Assembly: GCF_041296265.1 (NCBI RefSeq)
Contig: NC_091695.1
Coordinates: forward strand, 32,011,001 to 32,075,000
DNA length: 64,000 bases
Direction of reading: 5' to 3'
Source: Equus caballus
Lineage: Eukaryota > Chordata > Mammalia > Perissodactyla > Equidae
Under the pieces are notes generated by a model. The model searched no databases. It was not told the DNA's origin and worked only from the letters and a program-made list of their open reading frames with translations. Position numbers and translations under genes: made by a program. Numbering within the stretch: position 1 is the first letter of the stretch; every line of letters starts with the position of its first letter. Below are positions 1 through 11,251 of the stretch, piece by piece.

Positions 1-1524
1 GTAAAAAGCAGAAATTAAAATCTGGTTTTCTTGATTCCTGGTGCCATTATGTTTAGCTACTATGACCATGTGATCTGTTTGAGGCAACATCATAAACACT
101 GAATTCAGTTTACAAAGCCTTTTTCCATGATTAGACTCACTTAGATAAAACTCTCTGTTTTGTGAGTACAGGTTTTGATAGATAGTATATGTAGAGAAAT
201 GCCAAGAGCATACAAAGACACATAGATGCTTCTTTTCTCTAGGATTTTTAAAATGTCTTTTATTTATTTTCAAATATTAAGCATTCATATATATTTGAAT
301 AAAAATAAAATGGTGTGCAAAATTAAATATGTTAAATTGAAAATAATTTACTAATGTATACTTTATCGTCTTATTCATGAATAGAGAAAGTGAGAGAAAG
401 AGAAAGAGTGTGTGACAGGGAGAGACACAAAAAGAGAGAGATAGAAACAAAAGTACAAAGACAGAAAGAGATAATGAGAATGAGAAAGGAAGTAGAGGAA
501 AGGAGATGGGAGGGGAGGAGACAAGAGGCAAGGGGAGGGGAAAGACTGGTGTGGCATATTTAAAAATAACATTGTTATTTCCTCCAGCTTACTCCTCGAG
601 ACTCCTTGTGTAGTGAATTGTGAAAAAGAGATGGGAAAACATAATGGTAGAAAGAAGGCACACTTTTGAGGTTAAGATTTGGGGAGATTCTCAGAGGCTG
701 GAAAGAAATCAAAGTCATCAATTTCTGGGCATAGGTGGCCTGGGACATGCTCCATGGTAGCTTCCAAGAGACCTCAGAAATTAAGGCTGGTGTGATGTGT
801 CTTGGGAGGCAGCGTCGGAAGTCCATAGATCTGAAAGTCCCAGGGATTACAAGGCCTTAAGTTTTACCAGGGTGCAGCAGAGCCAGCTAATGTCGGGAGG
901 TACCATGGAAAGCCAGAGCACAACCAGGAGAATTTCAGGAAAATTTGAAAAGAGACATTTTTCAGGCAAGAGTTTATGGACTAATTTACTTACATATTAC
1001 ATTAGTGTTTATACAGCATTTTATACTTCATATAGTTACATTGCATAGGTGTGATTTGGCTCAATTACCATGAAAAGCTAGCAGATGAGAAATTGTCCCC
1101 ATTTTACAGGTAGAACCTTTAGGCATATTGACGTCTGCTATATTCTTCCCAGCATAGCAACAATCCATCTTGAGTTTCACAAAGCATGATTTGTGGAACA
1201 CAGATGGGTTATTACTGACCAGAGACATGACTACCATTGCTTGCCAGTGGTATGCAGATTCTATACAGTTTTTAATCAGGGGTAACATATGACTCCAAAC
1301 CAAATGGAAAGTGTTAAATCAAATTAACTCATTGCCGCATCCATGCCTTTCTCTCTAAAATTAAAATTGCCTGAAGTAGATCAAACTGTGATTGGGACTT
1401 TCCTAAAGCATTGCTGTATCCCTAGTAATGGCAGGGTAGATGTTTCCATCTTAAAAAAAATACAAAAAACAAGAAAAAAAAGTTTTCAGGAATCAACTTA
1501 AGTAGATATTTTTAATAAAGGATT
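1..1524. repeat. Unit A of a triplicated OR-bearing segment, 3' flank
   Basis: From its first bases this stretch aligns with the DNA about 100 bp downstream of the OR stop codons in unit B (from about 36475) and unit C (from about 49200). Shared landmarks in the same order are a phrase around 'cttgattcctggtgccat', a purine-rich tract, and a block around 'aaagtcatcaa' (708-722; also 37160 and 49820). No gene lies in it; the small open frames have no counterpart in the sister units. Its OR should lie just left of the window. Confidence 0.85.
383..545. repeat. Purine-rich (GA)n tract, unit A
   Basis: About 160 bp almost entirely A and G on the plus strand, built from gaga and gaaag words. The same kind of tract sits at the same place in unit B (36838-36995) and unit C (49553-49660), so it predates the duplications and was inherited with the OR. 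Confidence 0.85.
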
Positions 1525-2194
1525 AGTAATGCAGCATAATATGTTGGAAAGAACTCCAATTCAGAACACATAAATTAAATCTACTGTTAATAGAAGGCAT
1601 TCTCTGTACTTCACACTCTTATAAGAACTTTGTAATCATTATATAATTTGATTCACAGTATGAAAATCTATCTGTGAAACAACTACTACTGTCGACACCA
1701 CTTTAAAGGTGATAACAAAGAGATTTAAAGAGTTTAATTTGCTCAAGTTCACACAAACAGCATTTGGAAACCTGGAATTCTACCCATACTGGCTAATACC
1801 AATGCCCATGGTATTAACTACAATGATACGTGGCTGTGCCATAAATTAGTTTTATTGTGTTCTTATTGCTTCAATTTCCTCACTTATGCACATGGAATCA
1901 TGCCATGTTGACCTCGTAGGATTGCTGTGATAATTGATTCAGGTCAGGTGGTTGAGGACATGTATGTATCTAAAATAGAAGTGGTTTGTAAACAGGGAAG
2001 GGTCCACATATCTAATTTATTGCTATCATGCCATATTAGCACCCAGGTGTGTCATATTGGGCAAATCTCTTAGCTTCACTGGCTTTGGGTAGTCACATGG
2101 AAGTTGATGTTATTGGACTAGATGATCTCTAGGTCCATTGCTGTTCAAATGACTCCAAGTTTTATAAAAGAAAAGCTGTAATTACGAGATCATG
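1525..2194. repeat. Left copy of a ~665-bp direct repeat flanking an L1
   Basis: Begins 'agtaatgcagcataatatg' and ends 'gagatcatga'. The same sequence, moderately diverged, recurs at 8357-9016 on the other side of the L1, and once each in units B (about 38055-38725) and C (about 50990-51660). The left copy stops exactly where the L1 begins, and the right copy starts exactly where the L1 ends. Confidence 0.85.
1575..1830 (-). repeat. MIR SINE (old), unit A left copy
   Basis: The segment reads as the reverse complement of MIR: a block like 'tttaaaggtgataac', then 'ttgctcaagttcacacaa', then a degenerate tRNA-like part ending 'ggtattaac'. Orthologous copies lie in the right direct repeat and in units B and C, so it was in the ancestral unit. 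Confidence 0.7.
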
Positions 2195-5100
2195 ATTTTT
2201 TGAGGAATCTACATACTTTTTTCCATAGTGGCTGCACCAGTTTGCACTCTCACCAGCAATGTTTGAGAGTTTCCTTTTCTCCAAATCCTCTCCAACACTT
2301 GCTATTTCCTGTCTTGTTAAATATAGCCATTCTGACAGGTATGAGGTGATATCTTGTTGTAGTTTTGATTTGTATTTCCCTGATAATTAGTGATGTTGAA
2401 TATCTTTTCATGTGCCTGTTGGCTATCTGTATAACTTATTTGCAGAAATGTCAGATTTTTTGCCCATTTTTTAATTGGGTTGTTGGATTTTTTGTTGTTG
2501 AGATGCACGAGTTCTTTATATATTTTGGATATTAACCCCTTATCAGATATATGGTTTGCAAACATACTCTCCCAATTATTAGGTTGTCTTTTCATCTTGT
2601 TGATGATTTCTTCTGCTGTGCAGAAGCTTTTTAGTTTGATGTAGTCCCATCTGTTTATTGTTTCCCTTGCCTGGTAAGACACGGTACTTGAAAATATGCT
2701 GCTAAGACCAATGTCAAAGAGTGTATTGCCTATCTTTTATTCTAGAAGTTTAATGGTTCCAGATCTTACATTCAAATCTTTAATCCATTTAGAGTTAAGT
2801 TTTGTGTATGGTGTAAGATAGTGGGCTATTTTCATTCTTTTGCATGTGGCTGTCCAGTTTTCCAAACACCACTTATTGAAGAGACTTTCCTTTCTCCATT
2901 GTATGTTTTTGGTCCCCTTGTGAAAAATTAGCTGCTCATAGGGGCCAGCCCGTAGACGTGTGGGTTTATTTCTGAGTTCTCGATTCTGTTGCATTGATGT
3001 GTGTGTCTGTTTTTGTGCCAGTACCGTGCTGTTTTGGTTACTATAGCTTTGTAGCATATTTTGAAAACAGAGAGTGTGATACTTCCAGGTTTTTTCCTTT
3101 TTCTCAGGATTCCTCTGGCTGTTTGGAGTCTTTTTTGTTCCATATAAATTTCAGGATTCTTTGTTCTTTTTCTGTTTAAAATGTCTTTGGAACTTTGATA
3201 GGAATTGCATTGATCTGTATACTGCTTTAGGAAGTATAGACATTTTAACTACATTAATTCTTCCAATCCAAGAGCATGGAATATCTTTCCATTTCTTTGT
3301 GTCCTATTTCTTTCAACAATATTTTATAGTTTTCAGTCTACAAGTCTTTCACCTCTTTGGTTAAGTTTATTCCTAGGTATTTTATTCTTTTTGTTGCACT
3401 TGTAAATGGGATTGCATTCTTAATTTCTCTTTATGCTACTTGGTTGTTAATGTATAGAAACCCAACTGATTTTTGTATGTTGATTTTGTATTCTGCAACT
3501 TTAGTGTATTCATTTATTGTTTCTAAAGTTTTTTGTGCAATTATTTAGGGTTTTCTATATATAAAATAATGTCATGTGAAAATAGTGACAGTTTCACTTC
3601 TTTCTTTCCAATTTGCATCCATTTTATTTCTGTTTCTTGCCTGATTGCACTGGCTAGAACTTCCACTGCTATGTTAAATGAAAGTGGCAAAAGTGGGCAT
3701 CCTTCTCTGGTTCCTGTTCTTAGAGGAATAGTTTTCAGTTTTTCTGCATTGAGAATTATATTAGCTGAGAGATTTTCATATATGGCCTTTATGATGTTGA
3801 GATACTTTCCTTCTATACCCATTTTATTTAGAATTTTTATCATAAATAGATACTGTATCTTGTCAAATCCTTTCTCTGTATCTATTGAGATAGTCATATG
3901 GTTTTTATTCTTCCTTTTGTCTATATGGTGTATCACATTGATTGATTTGTGGAGGTTGAACCATCCCTGCATCCCTGGAATAAATCCCACTTGGTCTTTT
4001 TGATGAATTGTATTCAATTTGCTGGCATTTTATTGAATATTTTTGCATCAATATTCATCAGTGATACTGGCCTGTAATTTTGCTTTTCCGTGTTGTCCTT
4101 GTCTTGTTTTGTTATCAGGATAATATTGGCTTCCAGAATGAGTTAGGAAGCTTTCATTCCTCTTGACTTTTTTGGAAGAGTTTGAGAAGACTAGGTATTA
4201 AATCTTCATTGAGTGTTTAGTCAAATTCACTAGGGAAGCCATATAGTCTTGGACTTTTGTTTTTGGGGAGGTTTTTGACTACTGTTTTGATCTCCTTACT
4301 GGTGATTAGTCTATTCAAATTTCTATTTTTTCTTGATTACATTTTGGAAGGTTGTATGATTCTGAGAATTTGTCCATTTCTTCTAGATTATCCAATTTAT
4401 TGGCATATAGCTTTTCATAGTATTCTCTTATAATCTTTTGTATTTCTGAGGTGTCCATTGCAATTTCTCCTCTTTCGCTTCTGATTTTTTTTATTTGAGC
4501 CTTCTGTCTTTTTTATCTTGTTGAGTCTTTCTAAAGTTTTGTCCATTTTATTTATCTTTTCAAAGAAACAGCTCTTGGTTACATCAGTTTTTTCTATTGT
4601 TTTTGTTGTCTCTATTTGATTTGTTTCTGCTCTGATTTTTATTCTTTCCTTTCTTCTGCTGATTTTGGGCTTGGTTCATTCTTCTTTTTGCAGTTCCTTT
4701 AAGTATACTGTTAGATTGTTTATTTGAGATTCTTCTTGTTTGTTGAGGTAGGCCTGTATTGTTGTAAACTTCCCTGTTAGAACCACTTTTGCTGTATCCC
4801 ATGAATTTTGGCATGTCCTATTTTCATTTTCATTTCTCTCCAGGTATTTTTTGATCTCTCCTTTGATTTCTTCATTGACCTAATCATTGTTCAGTAACCT
4901 TTTGTTTAATCTCCACATATTTGTGGCTCTTCCGATTTGCATTCTGTAGTTGATTTCTAGTTTCATACAGTTGTGGCCAGAGAAGATGCTTTGTGTAATT
5001 TCCGTCTTCTTAAATTTATTGAGACTTGTTTTGTGGCTTAATATGTGATCTACCCAGGAGAATGTTTCATGTGCATTTGAGAAGAATGTGTATTCTGCAG

Positions 5101-8100
5101 CTTTTGTTTGGAATGTTCTATATATATCTACTAAGTCCATCTGGTCTAACATGTCATTTAAGGCTAATGTTTCCTTATTGATCTTCTGTTTGGATGATAT
5201 ACCCATTGGTGGAGTGTTAAGTGGAGTGTTACAGTCCCTTGCTATTATTATGTTATTGCCTATTTCTCCTTTTATGTCTGTTAATAATGGCTTTATATAT
5301 TTAGGTGTTTCGATGTTGGGTGAATAGATAATTAGAAGTGTTATATCATCTTATTGGATTGTTCCTTTTGTGATTATGCAGTGCCCTTCTTTGCCTCTTG
5401 TTAACAGTTTTGTTTTACAGTGCATTTTTTTCTGATACAAATATTTCTACGACAGCCTTCTTTTCATTGTCATTGCATGGAGATTCTTTTTCCATCCTTT
5501 CACTTTCAGCTTGTGAGTGTCTTTAGGTCTGAAGTGTGTCTCTTGTGTGTAGCATATATATAGATCTTCTTTTTTTTGTTCAGTTGGCCACCTTATGCCT
5601 TTTTATTAGAACATTTAGCTTATGAATATTTAATGTATCTATTGATAAGAGTGTACTTATTGCCATTTTCTAACTTTTTTTCTGAATGTTTTAATTGTTT
5701 TTCTCTGTTCCTTTCTTCTTCTCTTGAATCTTCCCCTGTGGTTCAATGTCTTTCTTGAGCATTATGTTTCAGTTCCTTTCTCTCTTTTTTGTGTATTTAT
5801 TATAGGTTTCTGATTTGTGATTATGATGAGGTTCACATACAGTCACCTATGTATATAGCAATCTATATTAAGTTGATGAACCCTTTAGTTTGACCTCTTG
5901 CTGAAAATGCTACTCTTTTCTTCCTCTCTTCCCATATTTTATGTTTTTGACATCCTAATCTCTTTTCTTTTTGCATGTGTATCTGTTACCCTCATCATGG
6001 AAATAGATAACTGTAGTACTTTTGTCTTATGTCCTTTTGATTGATCTGCTATCTCTATTGTATATTTGCCATTACAAGTGATTTGACTCCTGTAAAATTT
6101 CTGCTGAGAAGAAAGCCAATAGTCTTATGTGGTTTCCTTTGTATGTAACTTGTTGTCTTTCTCTTGCAGCTTTTAGGACTGTCTCTTTATCTTTAATTCT
6201 TAACATTTTAATTATAATGTGTCTTGGTGTGGAACTCTTTCAGTTTACCTTGTTTGGTGTTCTCTGTGCTTCCTGTACCTGGATGTCTATTTCTTTCCTT
6301 AGGTTAGGAAAGTTTTCAGCTATAATTTTTTCAAATAGATTCTCTCCCACTTTTTCTTTCTCTTCTCCTTCTGGGACAAATATAATATGGATATTAGTGT
6401 GCTTGCTGTTGTCCCAGATGTCCCTTAGACTGTCCTAGTTCTTTTTAATTCTTTTTTTCTTTTATGTTCAGCTCGAGTGATTTTCTCTACTCTTTCACCC
6501 AGCTCATTGATCTATTCTTATGTATCACCTACTCTGCTATTGAGTCCCTCTAATGAATTTTTCATTTCCAGTATTGTATTCTTCACATCTGATTGATTAT
6601 TTTTTATATTTTCCAATTCTTTGTTGAAGTTCTCACTGAGTTCATCCCTTCTTCTCCCAAGATCAGTGAGCACCCTTATGACTATTAGTTTGTACTCTTT
6701 GTCAGGTAGATTGTTTATGTCTGTTTCATTTAGCTCTTTTTCTGGGTTTTGTCCTTTTCCCTTATTTGGAACATATTCCTTTGTCTCCTCATTTTGCTTC
6801 TTTCTCTGTGCTTATATCTATGTATTAGGTAGGTCACCTACATCTCCCAATCTTAGACAGGTGGCTTTATTTAAGAGATGCCTTGAGGTCCATCAGTCTT
6901 TTTCCCTCTTGTGACTAGTTCCAAATGTTTCAGGAGTGTCCCCTGTGGGGGCTACATGTGTTCTGTTGTGGCAGGGTTGCTCTTGCTGCAGGTGCCTGGG
7001 GAGGCTAGGCTGTCCCCCTGGCTGGCTGGTTGTAAGGTTCAGTTTCATGTTGCTGCTATGGTCACCTTAGTCAGTTTATCAAGTGTGGGGAGCCCCAGAA
7101 CAGTTGATTGAAAGGTCTCATATCATGTCCCTATTGCACTTTTTCTGTTAAGTGAGTAGTTCCCCTTGTGTGGCTGGTTGCTAGACTGAGGGACTGACAA
7201 CAGCTATAGGCCTATGACTTGCAAGGCTATTGCCAGCTCTCTCAGGATTGCAGCTGAGTTGGGCCAGCCCCAGGCATGGGAGCATCCAACTTATTCAGGC
7301 TTTGGAAGATGGGGCGGATCCCCTATGTGGTTGTTTGATAAGCACAAGTCTGCTGCAGCTGACAAAATCCACCACCCACAGGGCCACATACATCATCAAC
7401 ACAGTCTTGCCATGTGCGCATGCCCCCACCCACTTAAGTGGACACAGTTGCATCACTGCAGAGGCTCCACACACTCTGCCAATGCAGACCTGCTCCACAT
7501 GCATGCCCTGCCCCACAGAGATAGACCCACTCACCTGGCAGCAGAGGTTCCAAGCACCCCACATCTGTGGAACCACAAGTTGTCCAAGGGTTTGCTGTTA
7601 GATGGTGCGAGTCCCAAGGGCACGCTGTCTGTCCTGGCTGAACTGGATTAAATCAGTGCTCTAGTGGGGGGGGGGATGGCGCAGACCCCTGTGCTAACAG
7701 GCCAGAGGAAGAATTCCAATGGCATTTGGCAGCTTCTGTGTCAGCTTGCCTGTACTAGATCATAATAATGCCCACTGCCAATGTCTCAGTCCCTGTGGAT
7801 GTCTCACTTCTCAGCAAGATCCACCCAGAGCCTATCAAGTGATTCTCTTTTCACCAAAGGACTGTACACTTTTCTTTCTGGTGATTTTAGGTTGCTTTCC
7901 AAAATGGGTGAATTTGCACATGGGCTCTTTAAGAGTAGGCTTTTGTTCCCCTTATGTCTGATAGCTTTTGGGGGGTATTCCTTATTGTAGTTAATAGCCA
8001 GCAAAGCCAAAAATTATGACACCTATCTCATTTGTGTTGAATCTAAAAGTTGCATATGGCAGTAACCTTCCCCTACTCAGACAGCCCAATCCTCCAGAAA

Positions 8101-8356
8101 TGGCTTCGTACCTTAGGATCATTCCCTCCCAGCTGAGAAGTGTCATAGCTTGAAGGTGGCTTTTTTTCTCTCCAGTAAGGAATTTCTACCTCTTCTAGCT
8201 CTGCCAGCACTGTCCCTTGTTGCCAGTGTTCTTTTTATTCACTTTTCGGTGATCTCCAAGAGGTAATTGTTCCAAGAGTAGTTGTAAATTTGTTGTGTCC
8301 ATGGGAGGGGGGGAGTTTAGAGTCCACCTACACCTCAATCTTGATGCCTTCTTTCC
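2195..8356 (-). mobile_element. L1 (LINE-1), long antisense copy, 3'-truncated
   Basis: A roughly 6.2-kb LINE-1 in minus orientation. ORF2 remains readable in pieces. The minus frame at 3541-4017 gives a reverse-transcriptase core with an altered AEKAFDKIQ-like motif ([10 protein letters not shown]) and a decayed catalytic box ([10 protein letters not shown] in place of FADDMILYIE). The frame at 4880-5206 is the C-terminal endonuclease part (YTFFSNAH...WVDHIL). ORF1-like sequence lies near 6480-6900, and a more G+C-rich 5' region runs from about 6930 to 8356. The 3' UTR and poly(A) are missing: the copy starts inside the end of ORF2 at 2195. It carries several stops and frameshifts and is not mobile. 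Confidence 0.93.
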
Positions 8357-9016
8357 AGTAATGCAGCATAATATGTGGAAAAGAACTCCAATTTAGAACA
8401 CAAAATTAAACCTATTAATAGAAGGCATACTGTGTACTACACAGTCTCAGTGCTTTATAAGCATTTAACTAATTTGATTCTCTGTATGACAAACTACTCT
8501 ATCAAGGAGCTACTACTATCAGCCTTATTTTATAGGTGAAAATTCTGAGGCTTGAAGAGCTTAATTTGCTGAAGTTCACACAATCAGCTAGTGGAAAACT
8601 GGCATTCAAACCAGATTGGCTGATATCAATGCCCATGGTTGTAACCATGATAAGTTATGATTTTGTAATAAATAAGTTCTACTGTATTCCTTATTGACTT
8701 GTTTTCCTCACTTGTGCATAGGAAATCAGCCCTATCTGCCTCACATTGCTGCTGTGATGATTGATTTAGGTCAGCTATTTGAGAAAGTGTACTTAAAATG
8801 AAAGTACTCTGTAAACAAGTAAGTGTCTACATATCTAATTTATTGTTATCAGGCTGTATCATCAACCAGATGTGTCATCTTGGGGAAATCTCTTAGCTCC
8901 ACTGGCTTCAGATCCTCACTAGGAAATTCACGGTATTGGAATAGATGATCTCTAGGTGCTTTCCAACTTCAGTGACTCCAACTGTATTAAAAGAAAAGCT
9001 ATAATCATGAGATCAT
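8357..9016. repeat. Right copy of the ~665-bp direct repeat
   Basis: Second copy of 1525-2194, including its MIR (about 8405-8660, minus strand). Unlike the left copy it continues without a break into unit A sequence ('aataggaccatggggaagtg', matching units B and C), so this is the copy still joined to the original right flank. Confidence 0.85.
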
Positions 9017-9846
9017 AATAGGACCATGGGGAAGTGGGGGATTGAATCAGAAGGGACATGAGAAAGTGGGACATGAAATTATCAGGAAAAGAACTCTATG
9101 TCTCAAGAGAGCAAGTGCATGGAGAGTTTTCTCCCTGTAATTGTCTTTTCTCCTTTCACCTCTGTCCTAATAACATATTTAAGAGGACTCCAGATATGCG
9201 CATCTCTTTGGCTGTGAGTGGACAGCCAATTTCATGGCCAAAATCACACATCTTGGAGTGTAATAGGGTCCAGTTGTAAAATTCCTTTGGAAAAGAAATA
9301 AGCAATTTCAACCTTTGGCAAGAAGCTTGTCTTCCTGGAGGATCTGGGTCAAGGTCAGATTTATAGAAAACAGTGAATTCTATGCTATCTCAATTGCTGT
9401 GTGATTCTTCTAGTAGGAAGAGGAAGTACATGAGGCATGGGTTATGGTCCTCAATCTCATTCATTCTTCAACTCTCCCCTCTTTCTCACTTCCACACCCT
9501 GCACTTATATCTCTTCTTCAGGTTTTCTTTCACCTTACCCAAATTCTATGGTATACAGTGAAAAGAATAATTTCTAAACTAAACTGTCAGGCATGGATGT
9601 TGAGTACTGGTTCTCAATTTCCTAAGTGTATGATCTCAAACGCTGTTAATTTCTGTTTTTCACCTGTAAATTGGGGATAATAGAATCACCTATAATATAA
9701 TGAGACAATATGTATAAAGGCTAACACATTGTAGATATTAATAATTGAGCACTGAATCAAAATAATAACTTGCTGAATTTCAGGATTAACTAAGATAAAA
9801 TATGCTTGTCTGTGTTTCCCAACTTTATACAGTCCATTGCCTTTTT
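9017..9846. repeat. Unit A, distal part
   Basis: Continues the homology to units B (38725-39560) and C (51660-51806). Shared landmarks are 'gaatcagaagggacatg' at 9045 (9046 in phase with 38748), 'cctaataac' near 9165, and the MIR-like stretch around 9655-9750. No coding region; the short frames are not conserved between units. Confidence 0.75.
9665..9741. repeat. Inverted repeat, left arm (77 bp)
   Basis: Native unit A sequence; a diverged version exists at the same place in unit B (about 39420-39500). Its reverse complement recurs at 10084-10160 with only 4 mismatches in 77 positions by my count. Confidence 0.9.
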
Positions 9847-10083
9847 TAAAATTTTTATTTTATTTTTTTTGAGGAAGATTAGCCCTGAGCTAACATCTGC
9901 TGCCAATCCACCTCTTTTTTGCTGAGAAAGACTGGCCCTGAGCTAACATCCGTCCCCATCTTCCTGTACTTTATATGTGGGGCAGCTGCCACAGCATGGC
10001 TTGATGAGCGGTCCCATGTCTGCACCTGGGAACCAAACCAGCAAACCCCAGGCCACCAAAGCGGAATGTGCAAAATTAACTGC
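9847..10083 (-). mobile_element. ERE-type SINE, head truncated
   Basis: Minus-strand perissodactyl SINE. From left to right it shows the T-rich tail complement, 'gaggaagattagccctgagctaac' in two partly repeated blocks, 'tatatgtggggcagctgcc', and the tRNA-derived part ending 'gcggaatgtgcaaaattaac'. The first ~20 bases of the SINE head (the 'ggggccggcc' start) are absent; in their place begins the right arm of the inverted repeat. Confidence 0.88.
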
Positions 10084-10160
10084 TTAATATCTACAATGTG
10101 TTAACCTTTATAGATATTGTCTCATTATATTATAGATGATTCTATTCTCCCCAATTTACA
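10084..10160. repeat. Inverted repeat, right arm (77 bp)
   Basis: Reverse complement of 9665-9741 with four mismatches. It is attached directly to the truncated 5' head of the SINE, so SINE and inverted copy probably arose in one event. Confidence 0.9.
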
Positions 10161-11040
10161 GTTTATCAATTGTATTTATATAAGTAGGTTTTTCACCCAT
10201 AGCCAAGTTTAAATTGTTATATCATATTTTTTCTCATAGTTTCTGGCTTCATGTTATAATTTAGAAATTTCTTTCCCATCCTAAGATTATATAAATGCAT
10301 GTCTATTAATCCCTCTAATGCTTTTTACTGATAGTGAGCTAGGTTTAAGCGATCACTTCGGGCAGAGATTATCCTTTTTCTATCAGTTTAAAATACTACC
10401 TATATCATATGTTAAATTCTTACCAATGTTAAAATTTACTTGTTAAATTCTATTTCTTCTTTTGACATGTCTATTTTTACAAGAATAAGGAATTGTTAAT
10501 GTTTATATTATTTTTTAAAGTCTGAATCTCCAAGTCTTTTTAATTATTAATCTTTTTTCAAAATTTTCTTGGTCATTAATATTGATTTACTCTTTCAACT
10601 CAAGGAAGATCACTTTGGATATGGAACATAGCCAGTTGTTGTTATCTGCTATGAATCTATTAGTGAGCTATAATACACTGAATGTATCAACAAACATATG
10701 AAATATACTTTTGTTGTATTTGGGAATTGAAACAGTTGCTTTGACTCTTTCTCGACATCAATGCTCATCATAGCTTGATGATGGTTATCTGTTGACTCAA
10801 GTGTACATGAACTGAAGCAAACTAAACAGAAGATCACTTCTGTGATTTGTGTCTTTATGACTTCAGGTGGTTTGATTTGTCTGGATGCTAGGTCTGAATC
10901 TACACCTGCCCAGAAGTAATGATGCCTAGCTGTCTACAGAGCTGATGATGTCTCAGGAATTTCCCCAAGTTAACCCATAAATTCTAGCACCCCTGGCATT
11001 CCTTTTTACAGGTACAGCTGTCATTCATAGTTATCTGTAA
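10161..11040. other. A+T-rich, gene-free
   Basis: I see no convincing exon or ORF here. No repeat family is recognised with certainty. Confidence 0.5.
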
Positions 11041-11044
11041 GTAA

Positions 11045-11251
11045 TCAATGATAGTAATAGCCAACATCTATTGAACAATTAATGTGTCCTGGATTGTGTG
11101 CTGAGCAGTGTCATGAATTCCCTCATAAAACCCTCCCATTAACCTTACAGTTAAGGGGCTCTTGTCCTCACTTTGCTATGAGTAAATCATTTCTAGTGTG
11201 TTAAAACCACCAGGGTAAGTTCAGAGCATGAGAGAGTATCAAAACTAAAAT
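11045..11251 (-). repeat. MIR SINE, split by an L1
   Basis: Reads as MIR in reverse ('catctattgaacaat', 'ctgagcagtgt', 'ccctcataaaac'). The tRNA-like end, 'tctgaacccttaaccacagtactatgctg', resumes at about 14402-14432, after the L1 at 11252-14384. The L1 therefore jumped into this MIR. Confidence 0.7.

Noticed and set aside
1525-9016. The flanking direct repeats as an ordinary L1 target-site duplication
   Set aside because: At about 665 bp they far exceed the usual 7-20 bp, and the L1 lacks the 3' end and poly(A) expected from target-primed insertion.
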